Source: Burkholderia sp. S171 (GTDB lineage Bacteria; Pseudomonadota; Gammaproteobacteria; Burkholderiales; Burkholderiaceae). Taken from it: a DNA stretch of 64,000 bases. This document shows positions 17,057-25,428 of this stretch, in pieces (position 1 is the first letter of the stretch; each line of letters starts with the position of its first letter). Under the pieces are notes generated by a model that was not told the DNA's origin, did no database searches, and saw only the letters and a program-made list of their open reading frames with translations. Where the stretch lies: positions 91,864 through 155,863 of the forward strand of contig NZ_LMUF01000038.1 in assembly GCF_009766085.1 (NCBI RefSeq). Direction: 5' to 3'. The position numbers and the translations under genes were made by a program.

Positions 17057-18448
17057 ATGGAAACCACCCCATCGGCCGACCGCGGCCCACTGCCTGGCGG
17101 TCCGGCGAACGGTGCTGGACCGGGCGCTTCACTGCAAGAGCAGCATGTCATTGCCAAGGTTTCTCGACACTTGCTTTGGTTTCTCTTCGTCCTGTTCTTC
17201 GTCTCGTTCCTGGATCGAATCAATATTGGATTTGCCGGACTAACCATGATGAAGGACCTCGGCCTTTCCGGAGTCCAGTTCGGTCTGGCCACAACGTTGT
17301 TCTATATCGCCTACATCGCGTTCGGCATTCCGAGCAACATCGTTTTGGCGCGCATCGGTGCGCGGAAATGGATCGGAACCATCATGATCGCATGGGGTCT
17401 GGCATCCACGGCAACCATGTTTGCGTCCAGCCCGGGCACGTTATATCTATTGCGCATTTTGGTCGGCGTGACGGAGGCCGGTTTTCTGCCAGGCATTTTG
17501 CTTTACATGACCTACTGGTTTCCGAGCGCATATCGCGCGAGAGCCAATGCCTTGTTCATGATCGCAATGCCGGTGACGGCCGCTGTCGGCTCCGCGCTGT
17601 CGGGATACATTCTGGCACTGGACGGGACTCTCGGACTTAAAGGTTGGCAATGGCTGTTTTTTCTTGAAGGCTTGCCCTCGGCAATCCTAGGACTCGTCGT
17701 GTTCGCTTATCTTCACGACGGCCCGGCAAAGGCGACCTGGCTCAGCGCAGATGAAAAGCGCACGCTGTCGCTCACGCTCGCCGCGGAGCACCGGGTCGAT
17801 CCCGTGCCGCGCACATCGGCAACGGAAGAAAGAAGCCTTCTCAGCGAACTCGTCTCGCCGACCGTTATCAAGTTTGCGCTCGCCTATTTCTGTCTCGTCA
17901 ACACGCTCGCCATGGTCGCCGTCTGGACACCGCTGATCGTGAAGAGCTTCAATACCGACGCGAGCAACCGCACCGTCGGTCTAATGGCTGCGATCCCGCA
18001 AATCTGCACGATCGTCGCGATGATCTGGTGGGGAAGGCGTTCTGATCGTAAGCAGGAACGCAAGTGGCACCTGTTGCTGCCCATGCTCTTCTCCGCTGCT
18101 GGCTGGCTTTGCACGGCTTACTCGGCAAAGCCCGTGGTTCAAATGCTGGGTATTTGCCTGGCGTCGGCAGGATCGTACACCGCCATGTCCATCTTTTGGA
18201 CGACCCCCGATCACGCGCTGAGCTTCCGAGCCCGTGCGATCGGCATCGCAGTGATCAATGCTACAGGCAATATCGGCTCGGCCTTGAATCCACTGGTGGT
18301 GGGATGGCTGAAAGACCTGACGCATAGTTTCTCGGCCGGGTTGCTGTATGCGGCTGCACTGCTCGTGATTGGCGCCGTCGTAGTGGCTGTACTGCCGATC
18401 GAGCCGACGCGCCAGCGCCGCACTGAACCGGCAAGCAGCGTGAGCTAG
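17057..18448 (+). CDS. MFS transporter, anion:cation symporter type
   Basis: 463 residues, about 12 membrane segments. SFLDRINIGFAGLTM, the loop PSNIVLARIGARKW and the helix-4 motif VGVTEAGFLPGILLYMTYW identify the ACS group, whose members carry aromatic and sugar acids. TGGAG lies nine bases before ATG 17057; an in-frame start at 16946 lacks a site. The gene is followed 117 bases later by the flavoprotein hydroxylase of the homogentisate run, so it is the likely uptake system for hydroxyphenylacetate, an inference from position. Confidence 0.86.
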   Translation: METTPSADRGPLPGGPANGAGPGASLQEQHVIAKVSRHLLWFLFVLFFVSFLDRINIGFAGLTMMKDLGLSGVQFGLATTLFYIAYIAFGIPSNIVLARIGARKWIGTIMIAWGLASTATMFASSPGTLYLLRILVGVTEAGFLPGILLYMTYWFPSAYRARANALFMIAMPVTAAVGSALSGYILALDGTLGLKGWQWLFFLEGLPSAILGLVVFAYLHDGPAKATWLSADEKRTLSLTLAAEHRVDPVPRTSATEERSLLSELVSPTVIKFALAYFCLVNTLAMVAVWTPLIVKSFNTDASNRTVGLMAAIPQICTIVAMIWWGRRSDRKQERKWHLLLPMLFSAAGWLCTAYSAKPVVQMLGICLASAGSYTAMSIFWTTPDHALSFRARAIGIAVINATGNIGSALNPLVVGWLKDLTHSFSAGLLYAAALLVIGAVVVAVLPIEPTRQRRTEPASSVS

Positions 18449-18565
18449 ACGGTGCTCGCTGCGCCGGCTGTTCGACTCAAACTATGGCGAAGTGTCTAGC
18501 GACGAGGGACGGGCCAACCACGATCCCAGCCGCACTTCGTTCAAGAATTCGTTAAGGAGCAAACG

Positions 18566-20263
18566 ATGGAATTTAAACCTTACCCTTTTACTGCAAAAAA
18601 ATACGCTGCCAAGTTGCCGAAGCTGGACAACGGCATTGAAACAAAGCGACATGCAGTTACGATCGTTGGCGGAGGTCCAGTCGGTCTGACGGTGGCCCTC
18701 GGACTGGCCAACCATGGCGTTCCCTCCGTATTGATCGAAGCCGACGACTCCGTTTGCTCTGGGAGCCGGGCCATCTGTATCTCGCGCCGGAGTCTGGAAA
18801 TCATCGAGCGCCTGGGTGCAGCGGACGGGTTTCTGAAGACCGGGCTGCCATGGGCCGGTGGGCGAAGCTTCTACCGCGACACCGAAGTGCTGCACTTCAA
18901 AATGCCGCAGGACGACAACCAGAAACTGCCGCCGATGGTGAACCTTGCGCAATATCACATCGAGCAGTTTCTGCTGGACGCCGCGCAACGGAAATCCGAC
19001 CTGATCGATATCCGCTGGCAGACACGGGCGACCGCCATCGAATCGCGCGTGGACGGCGCCACCCTTAACCTTGCAACTCCCGAAGGCGACTATTCGCTCA
19101 ACACGGACTGGGTCGTCGCCTGTGATGGCGGGCGCAGCACGATTCGCGAGGCGCTAGGGCTGCAGCTCAAGGGCACGAGCTACGAGGGCCGCTATGTGAT
19201 CGTCGATATCGAGCTTGAGAGCGACCGGCCGACCGAGCGCCTGGCCTACTTCGACCCGTCGTCCAACCCGGGTTCCACTGTGTTGGTCCACAAGCAGCCT
19301 GACAATGTCTGGCGCATCGACTATCAATTGCGTGACGGCGAAGACGCCGAGCAGGCGGTGAAGCCGGAAAACGTATTCCCGCGGGTGCAGAGCTTGTTAA
19401 ACATGATGGGCGAGCGTGGTGACTGGGCCCCGATCTGGATCACGATCTACAAGGCCAATGCCCTGACCCTTGAAAGCTATCGTCATGACCGCGTGCTGTT
19501 CGGCGGCGATGCAGCCCACCTAGTCCCGATTTTTGGCGTACGCGGCGCAAACTCAGGAATCGACGACGCGGACAATCTGGCGTGGAAACTGGCCTTCGTG
19601 GTCCGCGGCCTCGCCTCCGAGGGACTTCTCGACAGCTACTCAGCCGAGCGCGTCTTTGCCGCCCACGAAAATCTCAGTTACGGCACCAAGAGTACCGAAT
19701 TTATGGCGCCGCCGTCGTTCGCCTTCGAGTTGATGCGCAAAGCTGTTTTGAGTTTGGCGATCAAGCATGAACGCGTGCGTTCCTTGATCAACCCGCGGCA
19801 GACCTCGGCAATAACCTATACCGCGTCACCGCTGAATGCTGCGGAGATAGAGCCGGGCGCATTTACGACAGGTCCTGTGCCGGGCGCAGTACTTCCCGAG
19901 TGTCCCTTGACGATCGTCGAGGGCGGCAACGCGAGGGAAGCTCACCTGACAGACCTGGTCACCCCCTGCTTCACAGCCTTGCATTTTAGCGAAGACGGTA
20001 GGATACCTACAGAATTCTTTGCGCTCGAAGCAACACTTCAAGGCGAGAAGCTACCTTTCAAACTAATCCCTGTGACTTCGCATCTGCACCCTGAGACGAA
20101 AAGCGATCACAACTGGGACCATACGGGTCGGCTGTTTGCCATGTATGGCGCCAGACCCGGCACCGTGTATCTCGTTCGCCCGGACGGTCATGTGCTGGGG
20201 CGCTGGCACGCGGCAGCAGCCGCAGATATTGCGACAGCCATCCACCACGCCCTTAACTCGTGA
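18566..20263 (+). CDS. mhaA: FAD-dependent aromatic hydroxylase, 3-hydroxyphenylacetate 6-hydroxylase-like (MhaA)
   Basis: 565 residues of the PHBH/MhpA flavoprotein monooxygenase family. The dinucleotide fold is VTIVGGGPVGLTVAL near residue 33, the second FAD motif VVACDGGRSTIREALG near 190, and the ribityl-binding GD motif VLFGGDAAHLVPIFGVRG near 312. The C-terminal 150 residues form the thioredoxin-like domain common in this branch. It is followed by a 59-residue DUF2783-type protein and by hmgA and hmgB. The same order (flavoprotein, small coupling protein, homogentisate genes) is known for MhaAB of Pseudomonas putida, which turns 3-hydroxyphenylacetate into homogentisate. The specific substrate here is inferred from that context. 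AAGGAG precedes ATG 18566. Confidence 0.72.
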   Translation: MEFKPYPFTAKKYAAKLPKLDNGIETKRHAVTIVGGGPVGLTVALGLANHGVPSVLIEADDSVCSGSRAICISRRSLEIIERLGAADGFLKTGLPWAGGRSFYRDTEVLHFKMPQDDNQKLPPMVNLAQYHIEQFLLDAAQRKSDLIDIRWQTRATAIESRVDGATLNLATPEGDYSLNTDWVVACDGGRSTIREALGLQLKGTSYEGRYVIVDIELESDRPTERLAYFDPSSNPGSTVLVHKQPDNVWRIDYQLRDGEDAEQAVKPENVFPRVQSLLNMMGERGDWAPIWITIYKANALTLESYRHDRVLFGGDAAHLVPIFGVRGANSGIDDADNLAWKLAFVVRGLASEGLLDSYSAERVFAAHENLSYGTKSTEFMAPPSFAFELMRKAVLSLAIKHERVRSLINPRQTSAITYTASPLNAAEIEPGAFTTGPVPGAVLPECPLTIVEGGNAREAHLTDLVTPCFTALHFSEDGRIPTEFFALEATLQGEKLPFKLIPVTSHLHPETKSDHNWDHTGRLFAMYGARPGTVYLVRPDGHVLGRWHAAAAADIATAIHHALNS

Positions 20264-20292
20264 TCACGACCAACCCGATAAAGGAGAACGCC

Positions 20293-20472
20293 ATGACCGA
20301 CAGCGACCTCGATAACGTCTACACCCGACTGTGCAAGACCATGACCCAAGTAGGCGAGGCCAACACTTCATTGTTTCTCGCGCGTTTCGCGATGCTCGCG
20401 ATCGATACGATCGACGACCCGGCCGTCGCGCTGAACCTAATCGACGATGCGAGCGAGGGGATGTCTGAATAA
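20293..20472 (+). CDS. mhaB: DUF2783-type small protein, MhaB-like hydroxylase coupling protein
   Basis: Only 59 residues. The pattern LDNVYTRLCKTMTQVGEANT, SLFLARFAMLAIDTI and DDPAVALNLIDDA is the DUF2783 signature: two or three short helices and no membrane segment. AAGGAG stands before ATG 20293, 29 bases after the hydroxylase stop. In P. putida a small protein of this kind (MhaB) is needed for productive 3-hydroxyphenylacetate hydroxylation. Its role here is carried over from that case. A GC-rich hairpin (GCCGGCC / GGCCGGC, 20483-20510) lies just after the gene and may damp transcription into hmgA. Confidence 0.75.
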   Translation: MTDSDLDNVYTRLCKTMTQVGEANTSLFLARFAMLAIDTIDDPAVALNLIDDASEGMSE

Positions 20473-20482
20473 GTGACGGGTC

Positions 20483-20510
20483 GCCGGCCACGCATGCAAG
20501 CGCGGCCGGC
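20483..20510 (+). terminator. GC-rich hairpin between mhaB and hmgA
   Basis: Seven-base stem GCCGGCC / GGCCGGC with a 14-base loop directly after the mhaB stop, followed within about ten bases by CCCTTTTCT. It could be a leaky terminator or an mRNA-stability element. Confidence 0.35.
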
Positions 20511-20561
20511 ATCGCCACCCTTTTCTAAGGGGGCCAATGTTTTTTGCAGGAGATCGAAACA

Positions 20562-21857
20562 ATGACACTTAACTATCAAACCGGCTTCGCCAATGAATTT
20601 GCCACCGAGGCCCTGCCCGGTGCGCTTCCCGTGGGGCGCAACTCTCCGCAACGCGCGCCTTATGGGCTTTACGCCGAGCAACTCTCGGGCACGGCATTCA
20701 CTGCGCCGCGCCATACCAACCGTCGTTCGTGGTTGTACCGGATCCGTCCGGCCGCCATGCACTTGCCGTTCGAGCGTATCGAGAACGCTCGCCTGCTGAG
20801 CCGCTTCGACGAAGTACCAACACCGCCGAATCAGCTGCGCTGGGACCCCTTGCCGATGCCCGATGGACCAACGGATTTCGTGTCGAGCCTGGTGACCATG
20901 GCGGGCAACGGTGGCCCCGACGTAGGGAGCGGATGCGGAATCCACCTGTATGCCGCCAACTGCTCCATGACCGACCGTTTCTTCTACAATGCCGACGGCG
21001 AGCTGCTCATCGTGCCGCAGCAGGGACGGCTGCGCCTGGCGACTGAAATGGGTTTGCTCGAGGTGGAGCCGCAGGAGATCGTCGTCATCCCGCGCGGCGT
21101 GCGCTTTCGCGTGGAATTGCCAGATGGCGAGGCGCGCGGCTATGTTTGCGAGAACTATGGCGCACTGTTCAAGCTGCCGGACCTCGGCGTGATCGGATCC
21201 AACGGCCTGGCTAATTCGCGCGACTTCCTCACGCCGGTCGCTTCCTACGAAGACCGTGAAGGCGAGTTCGAACTGGTCGCGAAATTCGAAGGCAATCTCT
21301 GGCACGCCCAGATTGACCATTCCCCGCTCGACGTGGTCGCGTGGCACGGCAACTATGCGCCGTACAAATACGACCTGCGCCGCTTCAACACGATCGGCTC
21401 GATCAGCTACGATCATCCCGATCCGTCGATTTTTTTGGTGCTCCAGGCCCCCACCGACACACCTGGCGTCGACGCAATCGACTTCGTCATCTTCCCGCCG
21501 CGCTGGCTGTCGATGGAAAACACTTTCCGCCCGCCGTGGTTCCACCGCAACTTCGCCAGCGAATTCATGGGCCTGATTCATGGTGCGTACGACGCGAAGG
21601 CTGAAGGCTTCGCGCCTGGTGGCGCGTCGCTTCACAATTGCATGAGCGGGCATGGCCCGGACGCCGATACATTCGCCAAGGCGAGCGCAGCTGACACGAC
21701 TCGGCCCGACCACGTCACGAACACCATGGCGTTCATGTTCGAAACGCCTGCCGTCATCCGACCGACGCGCTACGCGCTCGAATCGTCCCAATTGCAAAGT
21801 GAGTACTACCAATGCTGGCAAGGCTTGAAAAAGCATTTCAATCCGGCGCAGCTCTGA
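20562..21857 (+). CDS. hmgA: Homogentisate 1,2-dioxygenase
   Basis: 431 residues, the normal bacterial length. The N-terminus YQTGFANEFATEALPGALP is nearly invariant in the family, as are LYAEQLSGTAFTAPR and the beta-barrel region PRGVRFRVELP. The iron site is in the C-terminal half: PPWFHRNFASEFMGLIHG supplies His and Glu, and SLHNCMSGHGPD the last His. The enzyme opens the homogentisate ring with O2 to give maleylacetoacetate. ATG 20562 has AGGAG nine bases upstream. It lies between the MhaAB-like hydroxylase and fumarylacetoacetase, 22 bases before the latter. Confidence 0.97.
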   Translation: MTLNYQTGFANEFATEALPGALPVGRNSPQRAPYGLYAEQLSGTAFTAPRHTNRRSWLYRIRPAAMHLPFERIENARLLSRFDEVPTPPNQLRWDPLPMPDGPTDFVSSLVTMAGNGGPDVGSGCGIHLYAANCSMTDRFFYNADGELLIVPQQGRLRLATEMGLLEVEPQEIVVIPRGVRFRVELPDGEARGYVCENYGALFKLPDLGVIGSNGLANSRDFLTPVASYEDREGEFELVAKFEGNLWHAQIDHSPLDVVAWHGNYAPYKYDLRRFNTIGSISYDHPDPSIFLVLQAPTDTPGVDAIDFVIFPPRWLSMENTFRPPWFHRNFASEFMGLIHGAYDAKAEGFAPGGASLHNCMSGHGPDADTFAKASAADTTRPDHVTNTMAFMFETPAVIRPTRYALESSQLQSEYYQCWQGLKKHFNPAQL

Positions 21858-21879
21858 ATTCGCACAATGGAGATACCGC

Positions 21880-23196
21880 ATGTCAATGCTCAATGAATCG
21901 CACGACCCGACTCTTACGAGCTGGGTCGCGCAAGCAAACGAGCCGGGAAGTGATTTCCCGATTCAAAATCTTCCCTTCGCCGTGTTTCGCCGCAAGGGTT
22001 GCGACGAGGCATTCCGCGTTGGCGTAGCCATTGGCGACCGGATCGTCGATCTCGGGGCAGCCGCAGGAAGCGGCGTTTTCTCGGGTGAGGCGGCCTTCGC
22101 CGCAGCTGCGTGCGGCGACGCAAGCCTGAACCGGCTGATGGCCATGGGACCCGCAATCTGGTCCGCACTGCGGCTCGCCCTTTCTCGGGCATTGCGCACA
22201 GGTGCGCCAGAGGCAACGATTCTTTCGGACAAGCTGGTATCACAAGCGGAGGCTGAGTACACCGTTCCGGCGCGCATCGGTGACTACACAGATTTCTACA
22301 CGTCGGTGCATCACGCGACCAATATCGGCAAGCTGTTTCGCCCGGACAGTCCCCTGATGCCAAACTACAAATGGGTACCAATCGGCTATCACGGCCGTGC
22401 GTCCTCCATTGGCGTTTCCGGCCACGCGTTCTCACGTCCTATTGGCCAGACCTTCCCTCCGGGGGCAACGCAACCAAAGTTTGGTCCTAGCAAGCGCCTG
22501 GACTATGAACTGGAACTTGGAATCTTTATCGGCACAGGCAACGAGTCAGGAACGCAGGTCCCGATCACCGAGGCTGAATCGCACGTCTTCGGCCTATGCC
22601 TGCTCAACGACTGGTCAGCCCGTGATATCCAGGCTTGGGAATACCAGCCACTTGGACCATTCCTCTCGAAAAACTTCGCAACGACCATCTCACCCTGGGT
22701 CGTCACGCTGGAAGCGCTTGCGCCGTACCGTGTCCCCTTCACAAGGCCGGAAAGCGATCCCCAGCCTCTGCCCTATCTGGATTCGGCACAACAGCGCGAA
22801 GTTGGCGCGATCGACGTGCAACTCGAAGTTTGTCTCGAAACGGAAGCGATGCGCGCGGCCGGCAGGCCAGGCGCACGGCTCAGCCTCACGAGTTACCGGC
22901 ATGCCTATTGGACGATCGCGCAGATGGTTGCGCATCACACAGTGAACGGTTGCAACCTGCAGCCCGGAGACCTTTTCGGCACCGGCACTCTCTCCGGCCC
23001 CTCTCTGGATCAGGCCGGCGCCCTTATTGAACTCACCGCTGGCGGAAAACAGCCGCTGAGCCTGCCCGACGGCGAACAGCGGACTTTCCTCGAAGACGGC
23101 GACCTCATCATCATGCGCGGCTGGTGCGAAACGGCCGGCGCTGCACGCATCGGATTTGGGGAGTGCCGCGGGATGGTGTTGCCGGTGAGGCGCTAA
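21880..23196 (+). CDS. hmgB: Fumarylacetoacetase
   Basis: 438 residues. The catalytic and metal-binding segments are intact: DYTDFYTSVHHATNIGKLFRP (catalytic His and first Asp ligand), IGYHGRASS, YELELGIFIGTGN (two Glu ligands) and LLNDWSARDIQAWEY with KNFATTISPW. It hydrolyses fumarylacetoacetate to fumarate and acetoacetate, the last step of homogentisate breakdown. The maleylacetoacetate isomerase (hmgC) that normally stands between HmgA and this enzyme is not in the window, so it is encoded elsewhere or replaced by spontaneous or thiol-driven isomerisation. Last intact gene of the run. Confidence 0.96.
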   Translation: MSMLNESHDPTLTSWVAQANEPGSDFPIQNLPFAVFRRKGCDEAFRVGVAIGDRIVDLGAAAGSGVFSGEAAFAAAACGDASLNRLMAMGPAIWSALRLALSRALRTGAPEATILSDKLVSQAEAEYTVPARIGDYTDFYTSVHHATNIGKLFRPDSPLMPNYKWVPIGYHGRASSIGVSGHAFSRPIGQTFPPGATQPKFGPSKRLDYELELGIFIGTGNESGTQVPITEAESHVFGLCLLNDWSARDIQAWEYQPLGPFLSKNFATTISPWVVTLEALAPYRVPFTRPESDPQPLPYLDSAQQREVGAIDVQLEVCLETEAMRAAGRPGARLSLTSYRHAYWTIAQMVAHHTVNGCNLQPGDLFGTGTLSGPSLDQAGALIELTAGGKQPLSLPDGEQRTFLEDGDLIIMRGWCETAGAARIGFGECRGMVLPVRR

Positions 23197-23249
23197 GCTC
23201 CGGATATTGCTCATCACGAATCACGCCTCCTGGCGGCCGGCGTGGCGGC

Positions 23250-23501
23250 CGCTGTTCCTCGCGAGCGCCGCCGGCATCGAAATGCAGGTTAAAGAGCCGT
23301 TCGGACTCTCGTAAGCCCTCGTCTCAGTCACGATCACTGACCTCGTTTTGGTGGTTGGGTCACTGATTAGGCCTCCTTTGTAGGGTCGATTCAACATAGC
23401 CCTGTCGACGTCCTTCCATGCCCGATTACGATCGTGCAAGGTCAAGTTGAGTGGAGGAGTGCTAATACAACCTTATCGGTTGCGTCAGTGTTGATGTTCA
23501 T
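23250..23501 (-). pseudogene. Frameshifted DUF6429-family small gene
   Basis: Starting at ATG 23501 on the minus strand, three frames joined in order give MNINTDATDKVVLALLHS, LTLHDRNRAWKDVDRAMLNR with GLISDPTTKTRSVIVTE, and RESERLFNLHFDAGG. This is the DUF6429 layout (DDAVLALLYLTLHD, RAWK, GLISDP..K.KSV.LTEEG, ESERLF). Two frameshifts break it, one near 23445 and one near 23300. It begins five bases after the stop of an IS630 transposase remnant. No function is known for the family. Confidence 0.72.
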
Positions 23502-23506
23502 AGCGT

Positions 23507-23690
23507 TTACGCCTCGACTTTTTCAAACTGCGCGATAGCCAAGATTTCGTCGGCTGATTTCTCCCACATAAACGGTCGAAGATTTTCGTCATAGCTATCA
23601 ATTTAATCGCGGATCGCGGCTTCAAGTTGGCGAGTCGAACGACTTTTCAGCGAGCCGTCGACCGATGCTGCTCTGTCCAACGTCCCCAAC
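23507..23690 (-). pseudogene. 3' remnant of an IS630-family transposase
   Basis: On the minus strand the segment encodes STRQLEAAIRD, a stop, then IDSYDENLRPFMWEKSADEI and LAIAQF, ending in TAA at 23507. These match the C-terminus of IS630/Tc1-mariner-like transposases (LEAAIRDYIDSYNENARPFVWTKTADEIL). The catalytic core and the rest of the element are gone. No terminal repeat is visible, so this is a relic only. Confidence 0.72.
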
Positions 23691-24159
23691 GACAAGGCAG
23701 GATCGGCCTCATGCATCTACAGAATGGCTTCGTCGCTGGGTGCGGCCTTTGGCGTGGCTATCTCGGCGGCGATTTTACGTCGCTAAGCCACATGGAGGGT
23801 CTTTCTCCGATGGCTGAGATCGCCCTTGGGCGAACCAACAATCTTGCCGTGCGCTATGCGGCCGCCATCGCATTGCTGTTCAACGTGCTGATGGTCGTGG
23901 TGGCGATGATCGCCATCATGCGGACAATACCCAAAGGGAATTCTCAAGCGTCCGGCACCCCGGCAGCCTAGACTCGATAGGTGATCTCACCCGGCGCGAT
24001 TGTCACCTCGAAGAAGGTGGAAGTAGACTTATTAATTGTAGCCGTCCGCGTCTACTGCCGGCAGGCACTCCGCATCTTTCAGCTTTGGCGCGAAAAATCG
24101 CGTCCCCGCCATGGTGTTCCTATGGCAATGCAAGCTTTGTAACCATTGAAGGTGGACAT
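23691..24159. other. Intergenic stretch with an orphan membrane-segment fragment
   Basis: 469 bases upstream of the M20 gene. Apart from the fragment at 23810-23971, nothing gene-like is seen. The right part must contain the promoter of the M20-TRIC operon. I looked for a glycine riboswitch here because of the TRIC gene and found no recognisable core. Confidence 0.45.
23810..23971 (+). pseudogene. Possible C-terminal fragment of a membrane transporter
   Basis: 53 residues from ATG 23810. A single strongly hydrophobic helix (LAVRYAAAIALLFNVLMVVV, then AMIAIMRTIPKG) is followed by a polar tail and stop. It looks like the last helix and tail of a carrier protein that has lost the rest, but I cannot assign the family. 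A genuine small membrane protein is the alternative. Confidence 0.35.
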
Positions 24160-25428
24160 ATGAATTCGTTCATGACTGCGTTGACCGTTCGCGTTGACGA
24201 ACTGCTCCCGGAACTCGAAGCGATCTACAAGGATCTGCATCAAAACCCGGAACTGTCGATGCAGGAGGTGCGTACCGCGCGCATTGCAGCCGACTACCTG
24301 GCTGCGCAGGGATTCGAGGTAACGCGCGCCGTCGGCGTGACAGGTGTGGTGGGCGTGCTGCGCAACGGTGAAGGCCCGACGGTCATGCTGCGCGCGGACA
24401 TGGATGCCCTTCCGATGAAGGAGGCGACTGGTCTGCCCTATGCGAGCATCGCCACCTCCAAGGATGAAGATGGCGTCGAGGTAGGCGTCGCCCATGCCTG
24501 TGGGCACGATCTGCACGTGACGTGGCTGATGGGTGCTGCACGCCTGCTGGCCGAGCACCGGGAATCGTGGAAAGGAACAATCCTGGCTGTATTTCAGCCA
24601 GGCGAGGAAGTTGGTCGCGGCGCGCAAAGCATGATGGACGACGGCATGGCGAAGCGGTTTCCAAAGCCCGACATTATTCTCGGACAACATGTGATGGTAG
24701 GAGAGGCCGGCACTGTGGGATACCGCAGTGGCACGATTCTTTCGGCAGGCGACAGCATCAAGGTGAAGCTATTCGGGCGCGGCTCGCATGGTTCGCAACC
24801 GCAAACATCGATCGACCCGGTGATCATGGCGGCAGCGACGACGATGCGCCTTCAAACTATTGTTTCGCGCGAAATCGCGCCGAGCGACAGTGCCGTGCTG
24901 ACAATCGGAGCGCTGCAAGCGGGGACGAAAGAAAACATCATCCCCGATGATGCGACGCTCAAGCTGAACATTCGAACCTATGACGAAGACGTGCGTGACT
25001 ACATGCTGTCAGCGATCCGGCGTATCTGCTGCGCCGAATGCACAGCCTCCAATTCGCCGCAGGAACCTGAGTTCACCACGCTAAGCAGTTATCCGTTAAC
25101 CGAGAACGACGCGCAAGCCACCGCGCGTATTGCGCATGCGTTCGAGACACAGTTCGGCGACCGCGCCCATGAAACCCCTCCTGCCGCGGCAAGCGAGGAC
25201 TTCAGCGTATTTGGCCGTCGCTGGGAGGTGCCGTACGTATTCTGGATCGTCGGTGGCACGGATCCGCAGGTTTATGCGAAGGCGAAGGCAGACAAGCAGC
25301 TCAATCTGCTGCCCAGCAACCATTCTCCGAAATACGCACCAACCTTAAATCCCACGTTGAAAACGGGACTACAGGCCATGTTGTGCGCTGCAGCGGAGTG
25401 GCTCTGTGAAGAGAAAGTTTCTACGTGA
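24160..25428 (+). CDS. M20-family amidohydrolase (hippurate hydrolase/aminoacylase type)
   Basis: 422 residues. The N-terminal motif LHQNPELSMQEVRT, the metal-site segments LRADMDALPM and HACGHDLHV, and the catalytic GEEVGRGAQSMMDDG are those of the peptidase M20D branch (hippuricase, IAA-amino acid hydrolase, AbgB). The dimerisation lid domain lies about residues 190-310 (FGRGSHGSQPQTSIDP). Such enzymes cut an acyl group from an amino acid. ATG 24160 has GAAGGTGG six bases upstream. Its stop overlaps the GTG start of a TRIC channel gene, so the two are translated together; if the substrate is an N-acylglycine, the coupled channel could handle glycine. Confidence 0.87.
   Translation: MNSFMTALTVRVDELLPELEAIYKDLHQNPELSMQEVRTARIAADYLAAQGFEVTRAVGVTGVVGVLRNGEGPTVMLRADMDALPMKEATGLPYASIATSKDEDGVEVGVAHACGHDLHVTWLMGAARLLAEHRESWKGTILAVFQPGEEVGRGAQSMMDDGMAKRFPKPDIILGQHVMVGEAGTVGYRSGTILSAGDSIKVKLFGRGSHGSQPQTSIDPVIMAAATTMRLQTIVSREIAPSDSAVLTIGALQAGTKENIIPDDATLKLNIRTYDEDVRDYMLSAIRRICCAECTASNSPQEPEFTTLSSYPLTENDAQATARIAHAFETQFGDRAHETPPAAASEDFSVFGRRWEVPYVFWIVGGTDPQVYAKAKADKQLNLLPSNHSPKYAPTLNPTLKTGLQAMLCAAAEWLCEEKVST

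Noticed and set aside
23972..24159. Glycine riboswitch upstream of the M20-TRIC operon
   Set aside because: I looked for the paired aptamer cores and linker and found no convincing match.
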